A DNA stretch of 64,000 nucleotides, from the NCBI GenBank assembly GCA_963660435.1, contig CAVKYI010000007.1:1-64000 (forward strand), in the 5' to 3' direction. Shown here one piece after another: positions 1 to 7,394 of this stretch. Under the pieces are notes generated by a model. The model saw nothing but the letters and a program-made list of their open reading frames with translations. It had not been told where the DNA came from and ran no database searches. The position numbers and the translations under genes are program-made. Source of the stretch: Hallerella sp963660435 (GTDB lineage: Bacteria; Fibrobacterota; Fibrobacteria; Fibrobacterales; Fibrobacteraceae). Numbering within the stretch: the first letter of the stretch is position 1; each line of letters opens with the position of its first letter.

Positions 1-5
1 CTCAT

Positions 6-33
6 CTAAGTTCTCAGTTCTAAGTTCTGATAA
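6..33. repeat. Heptanucleotide tandem repeat (4 units)
   Basis: Four consecutive 7-mers are read directly: CTAAGTT, CTCAGTT, CTAAGTT, CTGATAA. Period-7 arrays recur at 369-389, 32963-32990, 35112-35181 and 53194-53228, always in gene-free DNA and usually beside the palindromic modules. Immediately downstream, about 36-55, lies a segment (CCCCCTTCCTTGCATCCACC) that reappears inverted at about 35343-35363. Confidence 0.75.
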
Positions 34-56
34 TCCCCCTTCCTTGCATCCACCCT

Positions 57-150
57 GTCATTCTGGAGCGGAGCGATAGAAACGGCCACGCTTGTTTCTA
101 AGCTCCGGCTATGGATCCTATCGCTTCGCGGTGCTACGCTCCAGGATGAC
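57..150. repeat. Palindromic intergenic repeat module, copy 1
   Basis: The segment is bounded by inverted ends: GTCATTCTGGAGCG on the left and CGCTCCAGGATGAC on the right. The interior carries a GCGATAGAA / GGATCCTATCGC pair, so the whole could fold into a long imperfect hairpin. The right half, from about GGATCCTATCGC through CCAGGATGAC, is repeated almost verbatim near 53088-53126 and in related form at 35219-35306. No coding sequence is credible here. Confidence 0.75.
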
Positions 151-197
151 GGTCTAACGAGTCTGTCGTTCAACATAACGAACTTTTACCGCCTACC

Positions 198-331
198 GTC
201 ATTCTGGAGGCTCTGAAAGAGCCGATAGAATCCATTCCTAGCGTTTCTTTTGAAATGAATCCTACCTGCCTGACCGCAGCAGGCGGGCCTGTCGGCAGAC
301 AGGTCAGTCGCGGAGCGCCCTCCAGGATGAC
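198..331. repeat. Palindromic intergenic repeat module, copy 2
   Basis: A second unit with GTCATTCTGGAGG at its left end and CCTCCAGGATGAC at its right end. Its interior (about 266-306) holds a further hairpin, CCTGTC-GGCA-GACAGG, flanked by CTGACC and GGTCAG. This inner hairpin is absent from the other copies, so the module looks built up by nested insertion of palindromes. Confidence 0.7.
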
Positions 332-336
332 GGTTT

Positions 337-389
337 ATCGAACAAGCCTTTACAGATCCGCTTAGCGAACTCTCCACATCCCACTCTCA
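337..389. repeat. Conserved 32-bp linker plus heptad array
   Basis: Positions 337-368 (ATCGAACAAGCCTTTACAG onward to TTAGCGA) match the reverse complement of 35182-35213 at about 30 of 32 bases, and match 53162-53193 with more substitutions. The linker is followed by heptads ACTCTCC, ACATCCC, ACTCTCA (369-389). The order hairpin module, linker, heptads is the same at all three places. From 390 to 454 I see nothing further. Confidence 0.7.
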
Positions 390-454
390 AGCAAGTTCTG
401 ATCAGTCCTTGACGCAGCGGACAGGAGGCACTTGATGATTTGAAAATTCTCTCT

Positions 455-489
455 GAAGCCCTGCAAGGCGCGCCTTCCGGGCTTCTTTT
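455..489 (+). terminator. Terminator-like or attenuator-like hairpin before the GH2 gene
   Basis: GAAGCCC (455-461) pairs with GGGCTTC (479-485) and is followed by TTTTC. Inside the loop is a smaller palindrome, AAGGCGCGCCTT. It lies just before the promoter box at 502. Either it ends a transcript entering from left of the window, or it insulates the GH2 gene from read-through. Confidence 0.55.
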
Positions 490-501
490 CCCGAAATTTT
501 C

Positions 502-509
502 TATCTTTG
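502..509 (+). promoter_or_regulatory. FCB-type -10 box TATCTTTG for the GH2 gene
   Basis: TATCTTTG fits the Bacteroidetes -10 consensus TAnnTTTG. It lies 36 nt before the ATG at 546, giving a predicted leader of about 30 nt that contains the AAGGA ribosome site. Confidence 0.5.
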
Positions 510-545
510 GAAAAAAATTTCATGTCTGGAATCAAAGGAACGCGA

Positions 546-3380
546 ATGAACTCTATCGTGAGCCTGAACGGCGACTGGGATATTCTGTTCGACACAGAAG
601 ACACGGGCATCATCAACCGTTGGTATGCGACATATCCAAGCGGAACGCAAAAAATCCAGGTGCCGAGCGTCTGGGAAAAGTTTTTCGACAAGATGTCGCT
701 TTCGCAGGACGCCGCCTACTACTTCAAGCACTTCACCATCGACGAAAAGCAGATTACGAAACGCGTCTTCCTCCGCTTCGAACGCATTTCCATGCACGCC
801 ATCTTCTGGCTGAACGGCAAGTATCTCGGTTCGCACTTCGGCGCCTACACGCCCTGCCTGCTCGACCTTTCCAAGGCCATCAAGCCGGGAGAAGACAACG
901 TTCTCTGCGTACGCGTCGCGAACATGGGTTCCGTAAACAGCCGGATTGACCTCGGGCGCGAGAGCAAGGAAGGCGCGGACGACCGCTTCGTGCGTCCTTC
1001 CGAAATGCCGGTCGGGCTTCCGTGGTCGGAATACCCGTTCGGCGGAATCTACGGGAATGTCGATCTGATTCTCGGCGGAGCGGCTTTCATCACGGGCGTC
1101 CAGCTCGAACCGGACATGGATGAAGACCGCGTCGCGGTCGATGTATCCTTCAACAACCCGCGCGGATTCTCGACAAGGCTTCGCATCCTGATGAAGAATC
1201 CCCAGGGTCTCGTGAGCGAAATGACAAAGGAGCTGAAGCTCGAAAAGGAAAACGCTTCGAGCCGCTTCATCCTCAAGCTCAAGGACGGCAAGAAGGTCCG
1301 GGAGATCTGGTCGCCAAGCGCGCCGAGCCTCTACACGATCGAAATCCAGCTCGAGGGAAAGGCTAAGGGCAAGAACGCGGTCGAGCGTTCCTTCTCCGTG
1401 GTCAAGACTTTCGGCTTCCGCAAGTTCGACTGCATCAAGGGCGACTTCTACCTGAACGATTCCATCATCAAGATCCAGGGCGTGACTTACAGCCAGCATT
1501 CAAGCGAAGGCGGACTCTGGACTTCCGACACGGCAAGACTCCGAAAAGACCTCGAAGCCATCAAGAAGGCGGGATTCAACACGATCCGTTCAAACGGCGC
1601 GCCGCTCACGAGTGCCGCTCTCGACATCTGCGACGAACTGGGACTTCTCGTCTTCCAGGAATTCCCCATCCACACGATGCGTTCCACCCCCCGCGGACTC
1701 GACGAAGTCTATAGGCTCATCGAGGAAATCGTGATGGAGCAGAAGCACCATCCGTGCATCGTCGCCTGGATTCTCGGCTCGGAAAACGGGCCGCTCGTCC
1801 TCGAAAACGGAAACAAGCTCCTGAACGCCGTCGATAACTACGACAAGTGCCGTCCGATCATCAGCAACCTGAACTGCGTCTATCTTTCGAACGAGGAAGA
1901 GTTCCACAAGGACACCGGCAAGCTCATGGGAGTAACGAACGAAAAGATTCTCCTCTATTCCTCGCACCGGATGCATCTCCGCACAAGCCCGAACGCAGCT
2001 CTCACGGACTTCCTCGCCCACTACTGCGACAAGTCCATGGCCGACGAAGTGATCGTTCCCGATACGACTCTCGGCGATTCGAAATTCCAGGACGAATACG
2101 AAAGCTTCGTAAACGATACCGACGGAAAAATTCTCGTCACGCTGAAAAACCACACGCTCTTCCCGAATTCCGCGACGGACATCAAGGGTCCGCGCAGCCA
2201 GAAGAACAACAAGGCAATCAAGCAGCTCTTCAAGCAGGCCGAGTCCTTTGCGGCGAACAAGACTCTCTCTATCTGGAAGAACTTCGAAGCGTTCAATGCG
2301 GACGCGCGAAAGATAGCCCTTCAAAGCAAGCTGACCCAGATAAGCGCGGTCCAGAGCAACCCGCTCGTTTCCGGATTCATGCTCGACCAGTGGGCGGATT
2401 TCGGCACGGACTTCTGCGGATTCGTCGATGAGAACAGAAAGACAAAGGGAATCGAAGCGTTCCTGAAAAACGCGACCGCTCCGACCCGGCTACTCGTGAC
2501 GGGATTCGAACCGGCATGCGCTCCCCAGACGGAAATATCCTTCCAGCTCGCGCTCCTGAACCAGGCGAGACTCGAAGACATCGAAATCGAAATTTCCATC
2601 GTCGATAAGGACGACAAGACCGTTTCGAGCGAAACCCACAAGGCCAAGGGACAGACAAGCCTCACGCCGCTCGGGACATACACGGTCGTCACCCCCAAAA
2701 AGCCCGGCGACTACAGGCTCGTCCTTTCGCTCTCCGCGCTCGGTTCCGTTGTCAGCACGACATCGGAGAACATGCTCGTTCTCGAAGACGCGGATGTCAA
2801 GTCCGCGATGTCCGAAGTCTGCTTCCTCGACAACAACGCGGAAACCACCGCCGACGCGATGGCGGCTCTCGCCGGCAAGGAAAAGATCATCTTCACGGCG
2901 AACCTCAGCTCCTGGAACAACGACGTTCTGTCAAAGATTGTCGAACTGACGCGTGACGGCGGCAAGATGCTCTTCCTCTCGGACCTGAACCGCGAAGATA
3001 TCGAATCGTTCAATTCGAGCCATTACTTTACGCAGACGATCGATGCGCATTTCTCGACAGGCGCAAACGGTCTATCCGTTCACTATCTCGTCAACGGTTC
3101 CGAACTCCTCTCGGAATTCGCCGGACATCAGATTCTCGACGACCTTTCCTCGTCCGTTCTCCCGAGCATTTCGCTGAACGAGCTTCCCGATGCGACAGTC
3201 CTTGCACGTTCCGTGACAATCTCCGGCGGAGAACTCAAGACGGGCGTCGATCTGCAGATTATCCCGTTCGGCAAGGGAAAAATCGTCTTCAACCAGCTGA
3301 ACCTCTTCGAAGGCCTCGAAACAAACCCGCTCGCCGACCGCGTGTTCACGAAGCTCGTGAAGATGCTCATCAAGAAGTAA
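546..3380 (+). CDS. Glycoside hydrolase family 2-like protein, predicted cytoplasmic
   Basis: A 944-aa protein with GH2 layout: an N-terminal jelly-roll sugar-binding domain (begins VSLNGDWDILFD, about residues 5-170), an Ig-like sandwich (about 175-305), a TIM barrel (about 305-650), then about 290 residues of extra beta and Rossmann-like sequence that may resemble the accessory domains of some beta-galactosidases. The barrel has the acid/base region HHPCIVAWILGSEN, where GH2 enzymes usually read WSLGNE, so the Glu is kept and the Asn is Ser. The usual nucleophile segment (TEYG or SEFG) is not evident; the best positional match reads ILVTLKNHT. It may therefore be inactive or unusual. There is no signal peptide. 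The ATG at 546 is preferred over 522 because AAGGA precedes it at good spacing. A terminator follows. Confidence 0.8.
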   Translation: MNSIVSLNGDWDILFDTEDTGIINRWYATYPSGTQKIQVPSVWEKFFDKMSLSQDAAYYFKHFTIDEKQITKRVFLRFERISMHAIFWLNGKYLGSHFGAYTPCLLDLSKAIKPGEDNVLCVRVANMGSVNSRIDLGRESKEGADDRFVRPSEMPVGLPWSEYPFGGIYGNVDLILGGAAFITGVQLEPDMDEDRVAVDVSFNNPRGFSTRLRILMKNPQGLVSEMTKELKLEKENASSRFILKLKDGKKVREIWSPSAPSLYTIEIQLEGKAKGKNAVERSFSVVKTFGFRKFDCIKGDFYLNDSIIKIQGVTYSQHSSEGGLWTSDTARLRKDLEAIKKAGFNTIRSNGAPLTSAALDICDELGLLVFQEFPIHTMRSTPRGLDEVYRLIEEIVMEQKHHPCIVAWILGSENGPLVLENGNKLLNAVDNYDKCRPIISNLNCVYLSNEEEFHKDTGKLMGVTNEKILLYSSHRMHLRTSPNAALTDFLAHYCDKSMADEVIVPDTTLGDSKFQDEYESFVNDTDGKILVTLKNHTLFPNSATDIKGPRSQKNNKAIKQLFKQAESFAANKTLSIWKNFEAFNADARKIALQSKLTQISAVQSNPLVSGFMLDQWADFGTDFCGFVDENRKTKGIEAFLKNATAPTRLLVTGFEPACAPQTEISFQLALLNQARLEDIEIEISIVDKDDKTVSSETHKAKGQTSLTPLGTYTVVTPKKPGDYRLVLSLSALGSVVSTTSENMLVLEDADVKSAMSEVCFLDNNAETTADAMAALAGKEKIIFTANLSSWNNDVLSKIVELTRDGGKMLFLSDLNREDIESFNSSHYFTQTIDAHFSTGANGLSVHYLVNGSELLSEFAGHQILDDLSSSVLPSISLNELPDATVLARSVTISGGELKTGVDLQIIPFGKGKIVFNQLNLFEGLETNPLADRVFTKLVKMLIKK

Positions 3381-3400
3381 TCTTTATCCTTGAAAATTTT

Positions 3401-3429
3401 AAAAGCCCGGAACCGCTCCGGGCTTTTTC
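3401..3429. terminator. Bidirectional rho-independent terminator
   Basis: AAAAGCCCGGA (3401-3411), loop ACCGC, TCCGGGCTTTT (3417-3427), then more T on the plus strand and A on the left. It serves both the GH2 gene (+) and the convergent gene ending at 3444 (-). Confidence 0.9.
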
Positions 3430-3443
3430 GTTTGCAGACAAAT

Positions 3444-4223
3444 CTACTCCGTCCACTTCAGCGGAGAAAGCTTCTCGCCAAAAGGCTCCGGATCGGGCAA
3501 GTCGTAAAAACAGGTCACATGTTTATATTTAAATCTTCTGGCCCCCATTACATCATGCCAGCCCGAGGCGCAATGCCACGAATCCGATTTGTAATAAAGA
3601 TAGGATTTATAAAATTTTTTCGCATAATCAAAATCGCGCAGATGGACCACCTCATGATAGACGCCGAAATCGTCACGAACCACAAAGGCGTTGAAATAAT
3701 CAGGGTCAGCGATCATCGGAGCTGCTCCTCCGGGAGAGTACAAGCCAAAACGAAAGCAATTCCGCAAAACCATCTCTTTTTCGAGCCTAGAATACCGGAT
3801 AGTCCGATTTATCCCAGTATCCAGAAAAAAGGTAAGATTAGGAAGAGGCAAAATCTTGTCACACTGGAAAGTTTTCTCGGAACCGTCCATACGGAAACTT
3901 TCCACCTTCGTCCATCCTTCGGGGCAGCTATCTACGGACTGAACCCTAGCCTCCTCCCCGCTTGAACCAAACCCAAAACGGTTGTATTTCGGCGAATACT
4001 TTTTCAAGGAATACTTGAAGGACGCTTGAAAACCCAGTCCCGGGAGCGAGCTGTCGGGATAGAACTCCGGCTTGATATTCCAGCAGTCTGTCGAAGGCGT
4101 CACCATCAAGACATACATCTGCCCCGTCCGGGAATCCACCCAGACTTCGCTTGGCGGAAGGTCGGACATCAAGGCGAACACTACCGAACAAGCGGCAAGC
4201 AGACAAACGGCAAAAGATTTCAT
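3444..4223 (-). CDS. Exported protein of unknown family with an HEVVH motif
   Basis: A 259-aa protein not recognised as a named family. The N-terminus (MKSFAVCLLAAC then SVVFA) is a short signal sequence. LAAC could be a lipobox, or cleavage may follow VFA. The remaining chain has six cysteines (in TDCW, DSCP, FQCD, RNCF, WHCA, VTCF), consistent with disulfides in an exported domain. Near residues 190-195 it reads VYHEVVHLRDFD, which contains an HExxH zinc-protease signature; a further His follows in SDSWHCASGWHD. The start at 4223 is chosen because its ATG overlaps the TGA of the upstream gene (ATGA), implying translational coupling. The upstream partner also has HExxH. Metallopeptidase activity is inferred, not shown. 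Confidence 0.7.
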   Translation of the reverse strand: MKSFAVCLLAACSVVFALMSDLPPSEVWVDSRTGQMYVLMVTPSTDCWNIKPEFYPDSSLPGLGFQASFKYSLKKYSPKYNRFGFGSSGEEARVQSVDSCPEGWTKVESFRMDGSEKTFQCDKILPLPNLTFFLDTGINRTIRYSRLEKEMVLRNCFRFGLYSPGGAAPMIADPDYFNAFVVRDDFGVYHEVVHLRDFDYAKKFYKSYLYYKSDSWHCASGWHDVMGARRFKYKHVTCFYDLPDPEPFGEKLSPLKWTE

Positions 4224-5185
4224 CGTTTTTCCTCCTGGTTTTTGAGTTTCTTCCAAAAATCCCGTTCCACTCTTTGAAGCTCCTCGATAATATCTAGATG
4301 ACCTTGTACCATCAAATTTTCATAATTTATCGTCTTTTCTTTCCGATCCAAATCTTTGTCAATATTAGTAAGCTTACGCTTGTAGATATCAAGATCATCC
4401 TCCGAAAGATGCGGCAAGCCCTGCACCCGGCGACGCTCGTTTCCGTTCTCGATCATTTGACGGAGCGCTATGGCGAACTGGTGAGCGAGTTCGTGACGCA
4501 TCACGTTTTCCCGTTCGGCGCCCTCCCAACGGTCGGAAAGAATCGTCATCATCCCCGGGCGGACATAATCCCCGCCGAGCTTGACCCGAGACATTTCTGT
4601 ACAACCGGAAAGCTGTCTGGACTTGGATTCTTTCCCATTCTTCTTTAAAATTTCTCGGCATATCTTGTCCGTCTCCTCCGGGGGAAGCACGAGCAGCGTG
4701 TCGTTCTCCCTGCCGAAGCCGACATCCTTCGCGTTGAACCGTGTCACCATTTCACGGAACCCTTCCGTTTTGGATCGGACGCTCGACCGTTCAAAAAGGT
4801 AACGCCAATTCTTGGGTTCCTCGACGGCAACTTCGGATAATTCCAGTTCCGAATCCTCGCCGTTCCCGGATGCGGCTACAGAAGTTCCCTGCGGACTTTC
4901 TTCCGGGATGTTTTCCAGCAACGTATCGAAAGCCTCCCGGTAGGCTTCCTGGCGTTCCCGCTCCTCCGCAGTCGGAAGAAGCTGTCCCCGAACAAGCCTC
5001 CGAAGAAACGCATCCTCCTCGCGCCGGCGAACTTCTTCGGGATGGGCCGCCTCCCATTCTATCCGCCGCACCCTTTCGCCAAGCGCTTTAAAGAACCGAC
5101 TAGCCTGCCCCATCCCCGGAATCACGGCGGTCGCATCCTGCGAAGCTTCGGGGTAGCCGGACAAATTCAATGAATCCGTTTTCAT
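4220..5185 (-). CDS. Uncharacterised protein with C-terminal HELAH (putative zincin domain)
   Basis: A 321-aa protein of unknown family. The first half is polar and rich in Arg and Glu, including a likely helical stretch (residues about 30-95) and an acidic low-complexity part. The second half carries MRHELAHQFAIAL, an HExxH motif inside a helix, followed by a long charged helix to the C-terminus (KRKLTNIDKDLDRK onward). There is no signal peptide. ATG 5185 is preferred over 5212 because AAGGA lies six bases before it. It is the first gene of a two-gene unit with 3444-4223. The shared HExxH suggests a functional pair such as protease and substrate, or effector and partner, but no homologue is recognised. 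Confidence 0.7.
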   Translation of the reverse strand: MKTDSLNLSGYPEASQDATAVIPGMGQASRFFKALGERVRRIEWEAAHPEEVRRREEDAFLRRLVRGQLLPTAEERERQEAYREAFDTLLENIPEESPQGTSVAASGNGEDSELELSEVAVEEPKNWRYLFERSSVRSKTEGFREMVTRFNAKDVGFGRENDTLLVLPPEETDKICREILKKNGKESKSRQLSGCTEMSRVKLGGDYVRPGMMTILSDRWEGAERENVMRHELAHQFAIALRQMIENGNERRRVQGLPHLSEDDLDIYKRKLTNIDKDLDRKEKTINYENLMVQGHLDIIEELQRVERDFWKKLKNQEEKR

Positions 5186-5217
5186 CTCGTGTCCTTCGCG
5201 CCTATAGCGCATTTGCC

Positions 5218-5225
5218 CAAGTTTA
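5218..5225 (-). promoter_or_regulatory. Near-consensus FCB -10 box (TAAACTTG)
   Basis: On the minus strand TAAACTTG differs from TAnnTTTG at one position. It would start a leader of about 25-30 nt for the coupled pair 5185-3444. Confidence 0.35.
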
Positions 5226-5279
5226 CACCGTTTCTTTTTAAACTACCCGAGAAATCGTCATTTTGTTTGTAAAAAAAGC

Positions 5280-5308
5280 TTGACTTCTTCGCTTTTCCAT
5301 TCTATACT
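5280..5308 (+). promoter_or_regulatory. Classical sigma70-like promoter TTGACT-17-TATACT
   Basis: TTGACT at 5280-5285 and TATACT at 5303-5308 are separated by exactly 17 bp in an AT-rich stretch. It drives the zinc-ribbon gene at 5359 with a leader of about 45 nt. This promoter style differs from the TAnnTTTG boxes used around it, a possible sign of foreign origin. Confidence 0.6.
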
Positions 5309-5358
5309 ATATATGCACATATACTCATATACGCTTAAACACTTAACAGGCGTCCGGT

Positions 5359-6183
5359 ATGCTACACGTCTCTTATCCGAATCTGTTCAACCTGATGAAC
5401 GCAAACATGGGCGAAAAGCCCCGCCAGCTGACCTTCGCTGAACTGTGCGCCCTGGAACACGCTAGGATTCCCTTTCCCTCAAGCGACCTCGACGGCTATA
5501 ACGCCGAAGAGCAGGAAATCAAGGACATTCTCCACCGCCGCATTGAACGCCGTCGTCAAATGTTCCTTGCACACCTGAACGTTCTTTGGGTCACCTCTAA
5601 AAATTCAATTTTCAAAAATTTGATTGCGACGCTTCGCGCCGGTTCGTCATTCAAAGTGGCAAATACATCCAGTATTCGCCACTTTTCATTCCTGCCTTCG
5701 CTTGGTCTCATTCAAATTTTCTTAACCAAAGCAATTTTTAGAGGTGACCTTTGGAAATACCGAGAAACGATTCGGCAGGACGACCGCTGCCGGAAAGTCC
5801 CCATCGACTTTCTCTACCGCATTTTTTCGAAAAATCCAGTCTCCCTTTCCTTCGGAGCGCTCCTTGAACTCTGGAAAAGCCCGATGTTCCAGTCGAAGTG
5901 CGACTGCGGCGAAACAGCCTTCATCGTGGACTTTTGCGGTTTTCCGCTCTCCGGATGCTACAGGGCAAAAGTCCAGTGCCCTCATTGCGGAAAGGACTTT
6001 CTTGTCGGCAACTACGACGACACGCACAAACTCTTGCAAAGAGCCTCGTTTTTTAGACTTGTCAAGGAAGTCCGGGCAGCAAAAAAAAAGAACGAAGCCC
6101 CCGACGAAAACACGGTCAAGTTCGAGACCCTCGTCGGAGAACTGCGCCGCATGGCATTTTTCGAAAGCGGCAAGACGGAATAA
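5359..6183 (+). CDS. Zinc-ribbon protein of unknown function carrying an in-frame MITE insertion
   Basis: 274 aa, family not recognised. The C-terminal half has a probable zinc-binding cluster: KCDCGE, then DFCGFPLSGC, then CPHCGKDF, followed by a charged helical tail. Residues 78-132 come from the 161-bp element at 5589-5749 plus its target duplication. The dipeptide LW occurs on both sides (residues 76-77 and 131-132), and removing 165 bp gives a continuous NVLWKYRETIRQ and a 219-aa protein. The frame stays open because 165 is a multiple of three and the element has no stop in this frame. The inserted part includes a hydrophobic stretch (GLIQIFLTKAIF), so the fold may be damaged even though the frame is intact. 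It ends before a strong terminator. Confidence 0.65.
   Translation: MLHVSYPNLFNLMNANMGEKPRQLTFAELCALEHARIPFPSSDLDGYNAEEQEIKDILHRRIERRRQMFLAHLNVLWVTSKNSIFKNLIATLRAGSSFKVANTSSIRHFSFLPSLGLIQIFLTKAIFRGDLWKYRETIRQDDRCRKVPIDFLYRIFSKNPVSLSFGALLELWKSPMFQSKCDCGETAFIVDFCGFPLSGCYRAKVQCPHCGKDFLVGNYDDTHKLLQRASFFRLVKEVRAAKKKNEAPDENTVKFETLVGELRRMAFFESGKTE
5589..5749 (+). mobile_element. 161-bp MITE-like palindromic element, copy A (inside a gene)
   Basis: Perfect 17-bp terminal inverted repeats (GGTCACCTCTAAAAATT and its complement) bound 161 bp. By eye this is identical at every base to the reverse complement of 33072-33232. The exact centre (5667-5671) is the loop of a 14-bp stem with one mismatch (AAAGTGGCAAATAC / GTATTCGCCACTTT), so the element could fold into one long hairpin. 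TTTG is duplicated at 5585-5588 and 5750-5753, a 4-bp target duplication; a 5-bp reading (CTTTG) with the right end one base shorter is also possible. There is no internal ORF for a transposase, so it is non-autonomous. Confidence 0.88.
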
Positions 6184-6200
6184 TCAAAAGAGCGTACGGA

Positions 6201-6231
6201 AAAGGCTCCGGGAGAATCTCTCGGAGCCTTT
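6201..6231. terminator. Bidirectional rho-independent terminator
   Basis: A 10-bp stem AAAGGCTCCG / CGGAGCCTTT (6201-6210, 6222-6231) with an 11-nt loop. It ends the zinc-ribbon gene (+). On the minus strand it starts three bases after the tRNA-Arg 3' end and so also ends the tRNA transcript. Confidence 0.85.
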
Positions 6232-6233
6232 CG

Positions 6234-6307
6234 TGCGAGTGGCAGGACTCGAACCTGCAACCTACTGGTTCGTAGCCAGTTGCGCTATCCAGTTACGCCA
6301 CATTCGC
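6234..6307 (-). tRNA. tRNA-Arg (anticodon ACG)
   Basis: The reverse strand folds as a cloverleaf: acceptor GCGAATG / CACTCGC with discriminator A, D arm GCGT..GCGC with loop AACTGGATA, anticodon stem ACTGG / CCAGT around loop CTACGAA (anticodon ACG), and T arm GCAGG-TTCGAGT-CCTGC. There is one A-C mismatch in the acceptor stem. CCA is not encoded. ACG is normally deaminated to ICG by TadA to read CGN codons. Confidence 0.9.
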
Positions 6308-6319
6308 ATTGGTGTGTCC

Positions 6320-6327
6320 CAAATATA
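6320..6327 (-). promoter_or_regulatory. FCB -10 box TATATTTG for tRNA-Arg(ACG)
   Basis: On the minus strand TATATTTG matches TAnnTTTG and ends 12 nt before the mature tRNA 5' end, the expected distance for a short 5' leader removed by RNase P. Confidence 0.55.
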
Positions 6328-6397
6328 GAATTTCGAAAAATCCTGTCAAGGGTCCCAGGCTAAATTTTCAAATTTTTTGACAAGAATCCATTCGGAA

Positions 6398-7306
6398 TCA
6401 GTGCTTCCGGATGGAGACGGTGAGCCTGTAGGCCTGCGGGACCTGTTCCGAGGTTTTCAGGTTTTCCGAGAAACGGACCTGGATGTAATAGGATAGGTCG
6501 TCGGTGATGGTCGCCGTCCCGCATTCGTGGATGTCGCCTACGCCGAATGTCGTGTCGATCGAAGCGATCTTTTTGCCTTCGCCGGCATCGACCGAGACGA
6601 ATTCCTGGTTGTTGTACTTGCAGAAGGAGGGCGCATCCGACCGCTTGGCAGGTCCCTGCACGGCAAGCAGAAGCGGCGCGCCGTTTTCGAAACCTTCGAG
6701 GGAAACGGAAACCGTATCGTACTTCTGGAGCTCGATCCGGTAGGTATCCGCATCGTCCGCGCAGTCCCGGCTGTATTGCCCTGCGAGGATTCCCGTGACG
6801 GTGACGCCCTTCGAAAGCTTCGCCCCGTTGAAGAACTTGGATGCGTCCGCGAGCTCTTCCGCATTCTTGGGAGTCTTGTTCGAGAAGCAGTTTCCGTCCT
6901 TGTCGAGTTCGTATTCGTCGCTGTCGAGGAACGGATACGTGGAGAACGTGACCTTCTCTACCTTGGAAACGTTGCCGTCCGAATCCTTCAGTCCGCCGAA
7001 AACAAGCGTGTCGTGACTGCTCGACGGTTCGAAGCGCGGGATTCCCGCCACGGTGTCGGTCGCTCCGACGATGAATATCTTGGACTTTTTCTGCTTGACG
7101 ACCGTAATCGGTACGTTCGAGGTTACGAGGGAATCGTCGAAACCTTCGATATCCTTGTCGAATACGGCGACGAGCGTGTCCATCGGGGAAACCGTTCCGA
7201 AGACGCTCTTGAGCCTTGGCGGGTCGTGATCGACCGAACCGCAAGCGGAAAGGCCCAAAAACGACAAAATCGTCACCGATGGAAACAATGCCTTGAAAAA
7301 GCCCAT
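6398..7306 (-). CDS. Lipoprotein with Ig-like and pre-peptidase-like domains, unknown function
   Basis: 302 aa. The N-terminal signal peptide ends in the lipobox LSAC (lipidated Cys about residue 22, followed by GS, which suits outer-membrane sorting by the E. coli rule). The region from about 28 to 125 resembles bacterial Ig-like domains (PPRLKSVFGTVSPMD..). The region from about 160 to the end has beta-rich sequence with Cys residues and a DADTYRIEL..DTVSVSLEG pattern like a pre-peptidase C-terminal domain. The gene is divergent from the penicillin-binding protein gene, with 88 bp between starts. The start at 7306 has GGAG upstream. A surface or periplasmic binding role is a guess. Confidence 0.7.
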   Translation of the reverse strand: MGFFKALFPSVTILSFLGLSACGSVDHDPPRLKSVFGTVSPMDTLVAVFDKDIEGFDDSLVTSNVPITVVKQKKSKIFIVGATDTVAGIPRFEPSSSHDTLVFGGLKDSDGNVSKVEKVTFSTYPFLDSDEYELDKDGNCFSNKTPKNAEELADASKFFNGAKLSKGVTVTGILAGQYSRDCADDADTYRIELQKYDTVSVSLEGFENGAPLLLAVQGPAKRSDAPSFCKYNNQEFVSVDAGEGKKIASIDTTFGVGDIHECGTATITDDLSYYIQVRFSENLKTSEQVPQAYRLTVSIRKH

Positions 7307-7338
7307 TTCAAAAACTCCATTTGAATTTCAATCCGTTA

Positions 7339-7346
7339 TAAAGTTA
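7339..7346 (-). promoter_or_regulatory. Near-consensus -10 box (TAACTTTA) for the lipoprotein gene
   Basis: The minus strand reads TAACTTTA, one base from TAnnTTTG, 32 nt before the lipoprotein ATG in the divergent spacer with the penicillin-binding protein gene. No convincing box was found for the plus-strand gene. Confidence 0.3.
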
Positions 7347-7394
7347 CATTTTATCGTCCCCTTTTGCCAGCACAACCCTTTCGAGTGTGACCAA

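Noticed and set aside
5359..6183. Calling the zinc-ribbon gene a pseudogene because of the MITE
   Set aside because: The reading frame is intact across the insertion, the promoter and terminator are in place and the Cys cluster is complete. Function may be lost but the sequence does not show it.
6234..6307. tRNA-Arg(ACG) and tRNA-Arg(CCT) as decayed tRNAs because of A-C mismatches
   Set aside because: Each has only one mismatch, all loops and conserved T-loop bases are present, and each has a promoter-like box at a suitable distance.
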